The notes beneath the pieces are model-generated. The model worked only from the letters and a program-made list of their open reading frames with translations, did no database searches and was not told the origin of the DNA. Shown here in pieces: positions 1 through 5,420 of a stretch of 5,420 nt of DNA; the stretch's first letter is position 1; each line of letters opens with the position of its first letter. Location of the stretch: positions 1-5,420 of the forward strand of contig JALTVH010000101.1 in the NCBI GenBank assembly GCA_027049085.1. Direction: 5' to 3'. The DNA comes from Aquificaceae bacterium (GTDB lineage: Bacteria; Aquificota; Aquificia; Aquificales; Aquificaceae). Made by a program: the position numbers and the translations under genes.

Positions 1-328
1 CAAAGTAGTGGCTCTTGAGCCTCATCAGAAGAGGTGCCAGAGTAAGGGCAAGGGCTGTTGAGACCAGAGCCCCGGCAATGAGAGAAGGCAGGAATGGGAA
101 ACCGTAGCTCTTCATGAGTATGGCGGTTGAGTATCCACCGACTCCAAAGAAGGCTATGGCGCCGAAGGCAGGGTATCCGGTAAAGCCAAGGAGAACGTTC
201 TGAGCGAGGGCAAGGGAGGTGAGCATGAAAACAGAGCTGAAAACCCTTACCCAGTATCCGCTAACAAAGATGGGAAGTGCAAGCAGGACAATAAGAATCA
301 GAAGCAGCGTCCTCTCACGTGAGTCCAT
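1..328 (-). CDS. livM: LivM-type branched-chain amino acid ABC transporter permease, partial (C-terminus beyond left edge)
   Basis: This is the second inner-membrane permease of a HAAT/Liv-family ABC importer, which pairs with LivH to form the substrate channel. The frame opens with ATG at 328 and stays open for 109 codons to the window edge, about a third of a usual LivM. Residues 7-23 form a first hydrophobic helix. The family signature follows as LLGFTGYPAFGAIAFFGVGG (46-65), where most LivM proteins read roughly GxTGQLSLGHAAFFGIGAY, so the glycines are kept but the QLSLGH portion is altered. A further hydrophobic stretch covers residues about 80-101. The start overlaps the end of livH by 14 nt. 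Only a weak GGGAAG-like ribosome site precedes it, so coupled translation is likely. The rest of the gene, and probably livG and livF, lie to the left. The family call is firm; the substrate is unknown. Confidence 0.88.
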   Translation of the reverse strand, partial: MDSRERTLLLILIVLLALPIFVSGYWVRVFSSVFMLTSLALAQNVLLGFTGYPAFGAIAFFGVGGYSTAILMKSYGFPFLPSLIAGALVSTALALTLAPLLMRLKSHYF

Positions 329-1190
329 AGTACTTCCCGCCAAGTAATCCTCTGGGCCTGAAGATCAGAAAAGCAAGCATGAGTATCAGCGATGCGAAAA
401 ACTTCCACTCTTCCCCAAAGTAAAAGGAAACAAAGATCTCAAGAATCCCTAGAAAAAGTCCTCCCGCAAGGGCACTCTCAACCCTTCCCAGACCGCCGAT
501 TATGCTCACAAGGAATGCCTTGATGGTAAGAAAACCACCGTCAAAGGGGGTAAACCCCTGCATTGTTCCGTAAAGGCTTCCCGCACAAAAGGCGATGCCC
601 GTTCCAATAGCCATCGTAATAAGAAAGATTTGCGACGGATTTATCCCCACAAGGGTTGCCCCTTCCCTGTCAAGGGCAACCGCCCTTATAGCCTTCCCGG
701 TCCAGGTTCTTGACATGAACAGGTAAAGGAGGAGAGTGAGAAGAACAGAAACAAAGAATACTATTAGCTTGACAAAGGAGAAAATAAATGGTCCTATGAG
801 TATGCTCTTTTCTGCATAGCTGACGTCTATTGACCTGATATCTGCTCTGAAGATCAGGTTTAAGGTGTGGGAGAGGAGTATATCAAGACCAAAGGTAAGT
901 ATGAGCACCATAAAGGGTTCAAAGGTCATGACCCTGCTTATGAGAATCCTCTGAAGCAGGGCACCGAAGACCGCACCAAGGGCAAAGCTGATGGGCAGAG
1001 AGAGAAGGGGGTCTAATCCAAGGAAATTAAAAAGGAGATAGGTGAGATAAGATCCGATGATTATAAGGCTCCCGTAGGCGAGGTTAAGGATGTTAAGAAC
1101 ACCCCAGGTCAGGGTAAAGCCAAGAGCCATAAAGCCGTAAAAGGTCCCCAGGAGGAGACCTTCTACAACGAGCTGAAGTATTATTTCCAT
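315..1190 (-). CDS. livH: LivH-type branched-chain amino acid ABC transporter permease
   Basis: This is an inner-membrane permease of the HAAT/Liv ABC importer family, 291 aa, the usual length for LivH. The N-terminus carries the diagnostic pattern GTFYGFMALGFTLTWGVLNI (15-34) followed by LNLAYGSLIIIG (35-46), equivalent to the family's GxxYxLxAlGlxLxxGvxxxxNxAhG. The protein is strongly hydrophobic, with about eight likely membrane segments. The cytoplasmic loop that docks on the ATPase is visible at about 166-187 (KAIRAVALDREGATLVGINP), and the conserved late motif SIIGGLGRVESALAGG lies at 229-244. It ends with the typical RPRGLLG (278-284). The ATG overlaps the end of the binding-protein gene by 10 nt, and its own stop lies inside livM. 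No good Shine-Dalgarno precedes the ATG, so translational coupling is likely. The substrate could be a branched-chain amino acid, amide, urea or an aromatic acid; sequence alone does not decide. Confidence 0.93.
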   Translation of the reverse strand: MEIILQLVVEGLLLGTFYGFMALGFTLTWGVLNILNLAYGSLIIIGSYLTYLLFNFLGLDPLLSLPISFALGAVFGALLQRILISRVMTFEPFMVLILTFGLDILLSHTLNLIFRADIRSIDVSYAEKSILIGPFIFSFVKLIVFFVSVLLTLLLYLFMSRTWTGKAIRAVALDREGATLVGINPSQIFLITMAIGTGIAFCAGSLYGTMQGFTPFDGGFLTIKAFLVSIIGGLGRVESALAGGLFLGILEIFVSFYFGEEWKFFASLILMLAFLIFRPRGLLGGKYYGLT

Positions 1191-2353
1191 TCAGGCTTGG
1201 GGTACACGGGCTTGGCTTTTCTGAAAGGGTAAACCGTGACGGGCTTACCGCCGAGGATCTGAACCACAGCCATTTTCTTGGTAACGATCTTACCGGTCTC
1301 GTCAAAGCCGATTATTCCGTAAAAGGTCTCTGCCTTCAGTCCGAGTAGTGCCTTTCTAACCTTATCAACTTCAAGGCTCCCTGCCTTCTCAAGGGCAAGC
1401 TGAAGGATCAGTGCTGCTGCTGTTCCGCCTGCGGAGTGATACTCGGGATCGTGACCAAACTTCTTTCTGTATGCCTTAACGTAACCTTCTGTTGAGCCAA
1501 AGAGTGGGTCTTTGAATTTAAAGTCTTTAGACCACTGAACGGGACCGAAGATGTACTCTGCATCCTTTCCCAGAGCCTTGACAAAGGCGGGAACGGGCGG
1601 TCCTACCGTCAGACCAACAAATTTAGGATTTATTCTGAACTGCTTTAGCTGTTTGACCACAAGGACCGAATCTTTAAAGTGCCCCGCACCGATAACGATG
1701 TCGGGCTTTTTCATGCGGATCTTGAGCATCAGTGATGAGAGGTCCTGGGCTCCCTTTGGATAGCTTTCAAAGAGGACAACCTTCAGTCCCTTTTCCTTTG
1801 CTCTGTTCAGAGCTCCTCTTGCAGCGTCCTCTGAGAAGATGTCCTTCTCGTAAACTATCGCTATGGTTTCTGGAGGGGGTTTGAAGGATACCGCAAGGTC
1901 AATGAGATTTTTCCCGTAATCGGGCGCGGTATTGAAAACACCAAAGACGTGTCTGTAGCCCTGTTTGTATATCTTAGAAGAGGCACCACCGCCCTGAACC
2001 ATCAGGGCACCGTATTTTTCAACCACACCTGCCCCTGCAAAGACCTGGGCACTCCCGTAGGGTCCGAGGATAAACTTTACCTTGTCTTCTGTTATGAGCT
2101 TTTCAATGAGCTTTGCGGTGGTTTTGGGGTCGCTCTGGTCGTCGTAGTAGATTATCTCAACCCTGTAGCGCTTGTTTCCTATCTTGATACCGCCCATGCT
2201 GTTGACCTTTTCCTTCCAAAGCTCGTAGCCTTTCTTGAGGAGCTGGCCTTCCTTGGCGTACTTACCCGAAAAAGACACTGCAGCACCCAGCTTCAGGACC
2301 TGGGCAATGGAAATCCCGGCTACAAGCACAAAGGCAAGGATCAGAGCGATCAT
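1181..2353 (-). CDS. LivK-like periplasmic substrate-binding protein of HAAT ABC transporter
   Basis: This is the extracytoplasmic solute receptor that would deliver ligand to the LivH/LivM permeases encoded next to it; 390 aa, normal for the type I periplasmic binding protein fold (Peripla_BP_6 group). Residues 1-17 form a hydrophobic export signal with plausible cleavage after SIA (15-17). The mature protein begins LKLGAAVSFSGKYAKEG (20-36), the classic first strand and ligand loop. YYDDQSDP (69-76) and GPYGS (97-101) match the family's conserved interior strands. The C-terminus has the usual FDETGKI-type stretch and ends in a Pro/aromatic tail. The ATG at 2353 is preceded by a strong GGGAGG, and I find no ATG, GTG or TTG in frame in the 19 codons upstream, so the start is secure. 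The signal has no Lys or Arg before the hydrophobic core, which is odd. Ligand unknown: branched-chain amino acid is only the default for the family. Confidence 0.9.
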   Translation of the reverse strand: MIALILAFVLVAGISIAQVLKLGAAVSFSGKYAKEGQLLKKGYELWKEKVNSMGGIKIGNKRYRVEIIYYDDQSDPKTTAKLIEKLITEDKVKFILGPYGSAQVFAGAGVVEKYGALMVQGGGASSKIYKQGYRHVFGVFNTAPDYGKNLIDLAVSFKPPPETIAIVYEKDIFSEDAARGALNRAKEKGLKVVLFESYPKGAQDLSSLMLKIRMKKPDIVIGAGHFKDSVLVVKQLKQFRINPKFVGLTVGPPVPAFVKALGKDAEYIFGPVQWSKDFKFKDPLFGSTEGYVKAYRKKFGHDPEYHSAGGTAAALILQLALEKAGSLEVDKVRKALLGLKAETFYGIIGFDETGKIVTKKMAVVQILGGKPVTVYPFRKAKPVYPKPEWK

Positions 2354-2359
2354 CCCTGA

Positions 2360-2365
2360 CCTCCC
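2360..2365 (-). promoter_or_regulatory. Ribosome binding site of the LivK-like gene
   Basis: On the minus strand GGGAGG sits 6 nt before the ATG at 2353 and overlaps the stop codon of the upstream enzyme gene. It fixes the start of the binding protein and suggests that ribosomes finishing the upstream gene can re-initiate here. Confidence 0.8.
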
Positions 2366-3360
2366 TACTTCTCTATGATCGTTTCCTTGACCTTCATCCC
2401 AAAGTGCCTGCCCGCCTCCTCAAGGTAGGCAAGAACCTCATCACCCTCTTTCAGCTCCGCCACAGAAAGAGGCGTGCCGTCCGGTTTGGTAAGCCTGATG
2501 GTTTCTGCGTTCTGGAGAATACAGCTCAGCTTTTTCTCCCCCGCCACAGCCTCAACGAGTATCATGGGCCTCCTCTCAACCTTGGACCTTCCGACGAAGG
2601 CGACCCTTCCCTTTCCTGAGGAGTCATAGATCATCACCCTGTCGCCAGCAGAAAGCTCGCACAGGTACTTTGTTTTACCCCCGGGCACCCTTATGTACAT
2701 GTGAACGGCGCCGGCATTGACCCTGAAGGGTCTTGACGCAACGTAAGGGTTTTCTTCAGTCTCTGCATGAACAAGGAACATTCCACCGGAGGAATTGCCC
2801 ACAAGCATCCCCTCTCCCCTTTTCATTAGGGAGGTTGTGTCAACGCAAACGCGGTCTCCCAAGCCAAGGGGAAGGATCCTCTTGACGGTTGCTGTTACAA
2901 GCTCAAGGCGCTCTTCCGATTCCTCAAGTACCTTAGAGGTCCTCTTTATCTCGTTGATGTCCTGGGTCTTTAAAACAACCCCGGTAACGCCCTTTTCAAG
3001 GGTTTCAAGGGCTATTTTTGCTTCTTCTGCGTTTTTTACTACCGCGTAGAGTTCTTCCCTCTGGGCTATCAGGTTTTCCAGGGGAATCACCGTCCAGTCG
3101 GTGGTTTCCACTATGACCTTTATGCCTGGGGGCAGTTTCCCAGCCCTTTCCTCATCCTCTTTGCCCTCAATCTTTATGTAAACAACGTCCTGACCGAGCT
3201 TTAGGTCACCGTCGGGAGAAATGATCGTGGTTCTTGCCAGCTTCTTTGCCTCTTCCGCCCTTGACTGGTCCGGGATAACCACAGCGGTGGCTCCCGATTC
3301 AATGGAAGTTGTTACGATCTTTTTATCGTAGGGTTCAACCCAGACCCAGAGCTCTTTCAT
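2365..3360 (-). CDS. aroB': 3-dehydroquinate synthase II family protein (archaeal-type, AroB')
   Basis: This is a member of the DHQ synthase II family (Pfam DHQS, PF01959). In archaea it oxidatively deaminates 2-amino-3,7-dideoxy-D-threo-hept-6-ulosonate to 3-dehydroquinate with NAD+, replacing ordinary AroB. At 331 aa it is full length. The N-terminus, LWVWVEPYDKKIVTTSIESG (4-23), fits the family opening, so the ATG at 3360 is right. The conserved core is complete: GLGDRVCVDTTSLM (166-179), GEGMLVGNSSGGMFLVHAE (182-200), RPFRVNAGAVHMYI (210-223) and a C-terminal GRHFG...EK ending (317-331). No Shine-Dalgarno precedes the ATG. The liv-type transporter follows after 11 nt, suggesting one transcript. 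A related enzyme, GriH of Streptomyces, makes 3-amino-4-hydroxybenzoate instead, and bacterial homologues often coexist with a normal aroB. Family membership is near certain; the exact reaction here is not. Confidence 0.93.
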   Translation of the reverse strand: MKELWVWVEPYDKKIVTTSIESGATAVVIPDQSRAEEAKKLARTTIISPDGDLKLGQDVVYIKIEGKEDEERAGKLPPGIKVIVETTDWTVIPLENLIAQREELYAVVKNAEEAKIALETLEKGVTGVVLKTQDINEIKRTSKVLEESEERLELVTATVKRILPLGLGDRVCVDTTSLMKRGEGMLVGNSSGGMFLVHAETEENPYVASRPFRVNAGAVHMYIRVPGGKTKYLCELSAGDRVMIYDSSGKGRVAFVGRSKVERRPMILVEAVAGEKKLSCILQNAETIRLTKPDGTPLSVAELKEGDEVLAYLEEAGRHFGMKVKETIIEK

Positions 3361-3367
3361 GATGATC

Positions 3368-3380
3368 AGTATAACGTATA
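3368..3380 (-). promoter_or_regulatory. Candidate -10 elements for the aroB'-liv gene string
   Basis: Reading the minus strand, two overlapping -10-like hexamers occur: TATACT at 3373-3368 and TATACG at 3380-3375. With the first, transcription would begin about at the aroB' ATG, giving a leaderless message; with the second, the leader would be roughly a dozen bases. I see no convincing -35 element at the expected distance for either, so the assignment is tentative. Confidence 0.35.
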
Positions 3381-3382
3381 AT
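3369..3382. repeat. 7-bp tandem direct repeat in the divergent spacer
   Basis: GTATAAC (3369-3375) is followed directly by GTATAAT (3376-3382), two copies differing in the last base. The repeat coincides with -10-like sequences on both strands. It may be a by-product of overlapping promoters or a small regulator site; nothing here distinguishes these. Confidence 0.5.
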
Positions 3383-3389
3383 TAAGCCA

Positions 3390-3395
3390 GGGAGG
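3390..3395 (+). promoter_or_regulatory. Ribosome binding site of the membrane-anchored unknown gene
   Basis: GGGAGG ends 7 nt before the ATG at 3403, a good Shine-Dalgarno at normal spacing. It supports this ATG as the start. Confidence 0.8.
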
Positions 3396-3402
3396 TTCGG
3401 AC

Positions 3403-4299
3403 ATGAAGAAAATCAACGTTGCGATCATTCTCGGGATCCTCGTTGTTCTCTTTTCCTGGGGGGCTGTGGAGGTTTACAAGGAAAAGAGGGCAAGGGACGA
3501 AATTGACAGGCTTGTCAAAGAGCTGAATCTTGAAGGGAAGTTTTATTACGATGACGTTGACTACTCAATCCTGAGCGGGAAACTGGAACTCACTGGCGTA
3601 AGGTGGACTGTGGGGGGAGAAACTGTAATAGAAAGGATCACCGTTTACAGATATACGCCCTCAGACCTCGTTGTCAGCGTGGAAGGAATCAGGGGCGAGG
3701 ATGATGATTTTGGCAGAGATATGAAGGAGCTCGGGATTGAAAATCCCGTTCTGAACTTCTATATAGACGCTTCGGTTTATGACGATGAGAGAGAACTGGT
3801 GGTCAGGAGATTTGCAATAAACATGCCCCAGGCTTTTGAGGTGTCAGTTAACTTTGAGTTGAGCAATGTAACCTCTTCCCTCCTCAGGGATATTGCAAAT
3901 TTTTCGGAAAATGATAGGGAAGCCCTCAACAACATTTCTGCAAGAGTGGCAAAGGTAAAGGTTAAGAACTTTTCCTTGGTTTTTGAGGACCTCGGTCTGA
4001 GAGAAAGGATCCTTGAAGAGGAAGCCAAGAGGAAGAAGAAAAGCAAAGAAGAACTTGTCAAAGACCTGGTTGCTGATATGGAAAAGAGCCTCAAAAAAGC
4101 AAAAACCGATATTGAGAAGGACTTTATAAAGTCAATTATTTCCTTTGTAAAGGAAGGCGGTAAAGTAACTTTTTCTCTGAATCCCGATAGACCCCTTGAA
4201 CTTCAGGAAGTGATATTTGCCTTTGCCATATCAGCCCAGACAAAGGATGTAACGCCCCTCGTCAGAGACCTCAGGCTCAGCGTCCGCCACACAAAATAA
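3403..4299 (+). CDS. Membrane-anchored periplasmic protein of unknown function (298 aa)
   Basis: I do not recognise a specific family. The protein starts MKKINVAII and has one strong hydrophobic segment (about 6-25) behind two lysines, without an obvious signal-peptidase site. It is therefore probably a signal-anchor placing the rest in the periplasm. Residues 45-150 alternate polar and hydrophobic positions and look beta-rich (for example FYYDDVDYSILSGKLELTGV, 47-66). A very Lys/Glu-rich, probably helical stretch spans about 195-250. A second short beta-like part, VTFSLNPDRPLELQEVIFAF (255-274), closes the protein. The layout of an N-terminal anchor, beta-rich body and a late NPxxPL motif recalls AsmA-like or YdgA/DUF945-like envelope proteins, but this is only resemblance. 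The gene is divergent from aroB' with its own promoter-like sequence and convergent with the porin-like gene, so neighbours give no functional clue. It is clearly coding: good ribosome site, long frame, coherent composition. Confidence 0.85.
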   Translation: MKKINVAIILGILVVLFSWGAVEVYKEKRARDEIDRLVKELNLEGKFYYDDVDYSILSGKLELTGVRWTVGGETVIERITVYRYTPSDLVVSVEGIRGEDDDFGRDMKELGIENPVLNFYIDASVYDDERELVVRRFAINMPQAFEVSVNFELSNVTSSLLRDIANFSENDREALNNISARVAKVKVKNFSLVFEDLGLRERILEEEAKRKKKSKEELVKDLVADMEKSLKKAKTDIEKDFIKSIISFVKEGGKVTFSLNPDRPLELQEVIFAFAISAQTKDVTPLVRDLRLSVRHTK

Positions 4300-4323
4300 A
4301 AAAGCCCCGCACTGGGCGGGGCT
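4296..4323 (-). terminator. Intrinsic terminator of the outer-membrane protein gene
   Basis: An 8-bp perfect stem, AGCCCCGC (4303-4310) with GCGGGGCT (4316-4323), encloses a 5-nt loop. On the minus strand it is followed by six T, one A and four T (4302 down to 4292), an ideal release tract, and it begins 21 nt after the stop codon at 4345. On the plus strand the hairpin is followed by GTTGGAATGC, which is not T-rich, so it should be a weak terminator for the converging gene. Confidence 0.88.
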
Positions 4324-4344
4324 GTTGGAATGCTTATGGCTACG

Positions 4345-5420
4345 TTAGAAGTTGAACCAAGCCGCAAGGGTTACGTCTGTGAAGCTTTTTTCATCAGCAA
4401 CATCAGGCATTGATACACTGTCCACAACAAGAGCTATTCTGTTACCAACACCTTTCACATAAAGTTGACCAGCTACACTGAACATTGAGACTACATCATT
4501 GTCGCCTTTATCGCTTGGATCAGACTGGACGTATTTGACAGCAATTGCCGGTTTTCCAAGTATTGTTTTGGTATTAAATAGGAGCTGTCCTTGGACCAAA
4601 ATACCTGAAGAACGAATTGTATCATTCAAGGAAGTATCTTTATTAGAAATTTGAGTGTATCCAGCTGATAGGTTGGGGACAATTGCACCGAAGTTTTGTT
4701 CCCACATAAGGTCAACACCAAGTGCGGTCATTTGATCACCTTTTACGTCCATGAAATTACCTTGGGAAGCATATGATATACCCAATGTAAGTACATCCCT
4801 CTTCCCAAGATATGTTTCTTTTAATACGTATCCTTTATCACCCTTATAGCCTGCCATTGTTGGAGCAAAGGCCACTCTCACTGCAAAACCAGTTTGCTGC
4901 CCTTGATCATTACCTGCATCTTTACTGTCAACAACAGAAGCGTAATACCTAAAGAGACCGCCTGCTACATCTCCCCATATGCCTATCTGGTTTGACCTTG
5001 AACCAGACCTTGCATTCCTGTCATTAACAAATGGATTCTTGAAAACGTTTGTTGGCCTGTACTTTTTAGGTAATGAGCTTCCACCAACTTTATAATCCAT
5101 TCCACCTATTGTTGGTCCTGTCGGAATTAGGAATGACCATCCTGACTGTATTCCTGCGTGCCTTTCCCAGGGCACCTTGATAGAACCGGCAAAGATTCTG
5201 AACTCTTTTGCGAAGTCAAGCATAATGAATGAATCAATGAATTCAGGATTAGCACCTGCGCTCTTGGAGAATTCCATTTGCCATCCCCATTTGAGTATCT
5301 TGGAAATTGATCCCTTTGCGTACGCCCTGGTGAAGGGTACCTTAATCTGAAGGTCTGAGACATCACTATCCGATTTTGGTCCATCAAGAACAGCATGCAC
5401 CTTTGCCCTGAAGCCCATTT
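4345..5420 (-). CDS. Outer-membrane beta-barrel protein, porin-like, N-terminus missing
   Basis: This is probably a porin-type barrel in the outer membrane. At least 357 residues are visible and the frame is still open at the window edge. The first methionine (codon at 5418-5416) has no signal peptide behind it, so the true start and export signal lie to the right. Evidence for a barrel: alternating hydrophobic/polar strands ending in aromatics or basics throughout, Gly/Asp/Asn/Ser-rich turns (for example about 164-175 and 299-309 of the visible part), no long hydrophobic helix, and the C-terminal strand SFTDVTLAAWFNF ending in Phe, the signal recognised by the BAM assembly machinery. The stretch KWGWQMEFSKSAG (43-55) and KEFRIFAGSIKVPWERHAG (71-89) resemble phosphate-selective porin O/P-type proteins, but specificity cannot be inferred. 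It appears more AT-rich than the neighbouring genes. An efficient terminator follows. Confidence 0.82.
   Translation of the reverse strand, partial: MGFRAKVHAVLDGPKSDSDVSDLQIKVPFTRAYAKGSISKILKWGWQMEFSKSAGANPEFIDSFIMLDFAKEFRIFAGSIKVPWERHAGIQSGWSFLIPTGPTIGGMDYKVGGSSLPKKYRPTNVFKNPFVNDRNARSGSRSNQIGIWGDVAGGLFRYYASVVDSKDAGNDQGQQTGFAVRVAFAPTMAGYKGDKGYVLKETYLGKRDVLTLGISYASQGNFMDVKGDQMTALGVDLMWEQNFGAIVPNLSAGYTQISNKDTSLNDTIRSSGILVQGQLLFNTKTILGKPAIAVKYVQSDPSDKGDNDVVSMFSVAGQLYVKGVGNRIALVVDSVSMPDVADEKSFTDVTLAAWFNF

Larger units (their letters stand above)
3354..3382 (+). promoter_or_regulatory. Candidate promoter for the membrane-anchored unknown gene
   Basis: A perfect consensus TATAAT lies at 3377-3382. 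A weak -35 candidate CTTTCA (3354-3359, three of six consensus bases) is 17 nt upstream, inside the first codons of the divergent aroB' gene. The start of transcription would fall near 3389, giving a leader of about 14 nt that contains little more than the ribosome site at 3390-3395. Confidence 0.5.

Noticed and set aside
1093..1763. Short open frames at 1093-1305 (minus) and 1551-1763 (plus)
   Set aside because: Both fall inside the livH/livK coding region in other frames and show no coding features of their own.
1949..2359. 136-codon plus-strand open frame opposite the binding-protein gene
   Set aside because: It lies entirely antisense to a well-supported gene, has no ribosome site that I can see and no recognisable protein pattern; it is a shadow frame.
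2404..3049. Two short plus-strand open frames (2404-2619 and 2795-3049) opposite aroB'
   Set aside because: Antisense to a strongly conserved enzyme gene, with compositions rich in Arg/Ser/Pro and no family pattern.
3777..4094. 105-codon minus-strand open frame opposite the unknown membrane-anchored gene
   Set aside because: Ser/Leu-rich low-complexity translation is what the reverse strand of a Lys/Glu-rich gene produces; no independent support.
5127..5396. 89-codon minus-strand frame inside the barrel gene
   Set aside because: It overlaps the barrel gene in another frame, and the barrel frame has clear strand periodicity across the same bases.
5416..5418. ATG at 5418-5416 as the start of the outer-membrane protein
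   Set aside because: No signal peptide follows it and the sequence already looks like mid-barrel strands; the frame more likely continues past the window edge.
1..5420. Search for CRISPR repeats, tRNA/rRNA genes, insertion sequences and riboswitches
   Set aside because: Spacers are only 11, 42 and 45 nt and the rest is coding; I saw no spaced repeats, cloverleaf, transposase or terminal inverted repeats.

Overview
The window looks like chromosomal DNA of a Gram-negative, probably thermophilic bacterium. A member of the Aquificota (Aquifex/Hydrogenobacter relatives) is my best guess. The reasons are a bacterial copy of the archaeal-type 3-dehydroquinate synthase II family, Lys/Glu-rich proteins, tightly packed and overlapping genes, and an outer-membrane barrel protein ending in Phe. 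The assignment is inference from gene content, not from a marker gene.

Layout: positions 1-3360 hold a minus-strand gene string, read from right to left. It contains a 3-dehydroquinate synthase II-family enzyme (3360-2365), then after an 11-nt gap a LivK-type periplasmic binding protein (2353-1181), a LivH-type permease (1190-315, overlapping the binding protein by 10 nt) and the N-terminal third of a LivM-type permease (328 to beyond base 1, overlapping livH by 14 nt). The two ATPases (LivG/LivF) expected for such an importer would lie beyond the left edge. From 3403 to 4299, divergent to this string, is a plus-strand gene for a protein of unknown function with one N-terminal membrane anchor. 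From 5420 down to 4345, on the minus strand and convergent with the unknown gene, is an outer-membrane beta-barrel (porin-like) protein whose N-terminus lies outside the window.

The 42-nt divergent spacer (3361-3402) carries overlapping -10-like elements and a 7-bp direct repeat. The 45-nt convergent spacer (4300-4344) carries a strong GC hairpin that, by its T-tract, terminates the barrel gene.

How the genes fit together: the binding protein and two permeases form a HAAT/Liv-family ABC importer. Its likely co-transcription with a DHQ synthase II homologue is the most unusual contextual signal here, and the transported substrate cannot be read from the sequence. The window is otherwise densely coding and ordinary: I see no mobile element, CRISPR array, RNA gene or clear novel multi-gene system.
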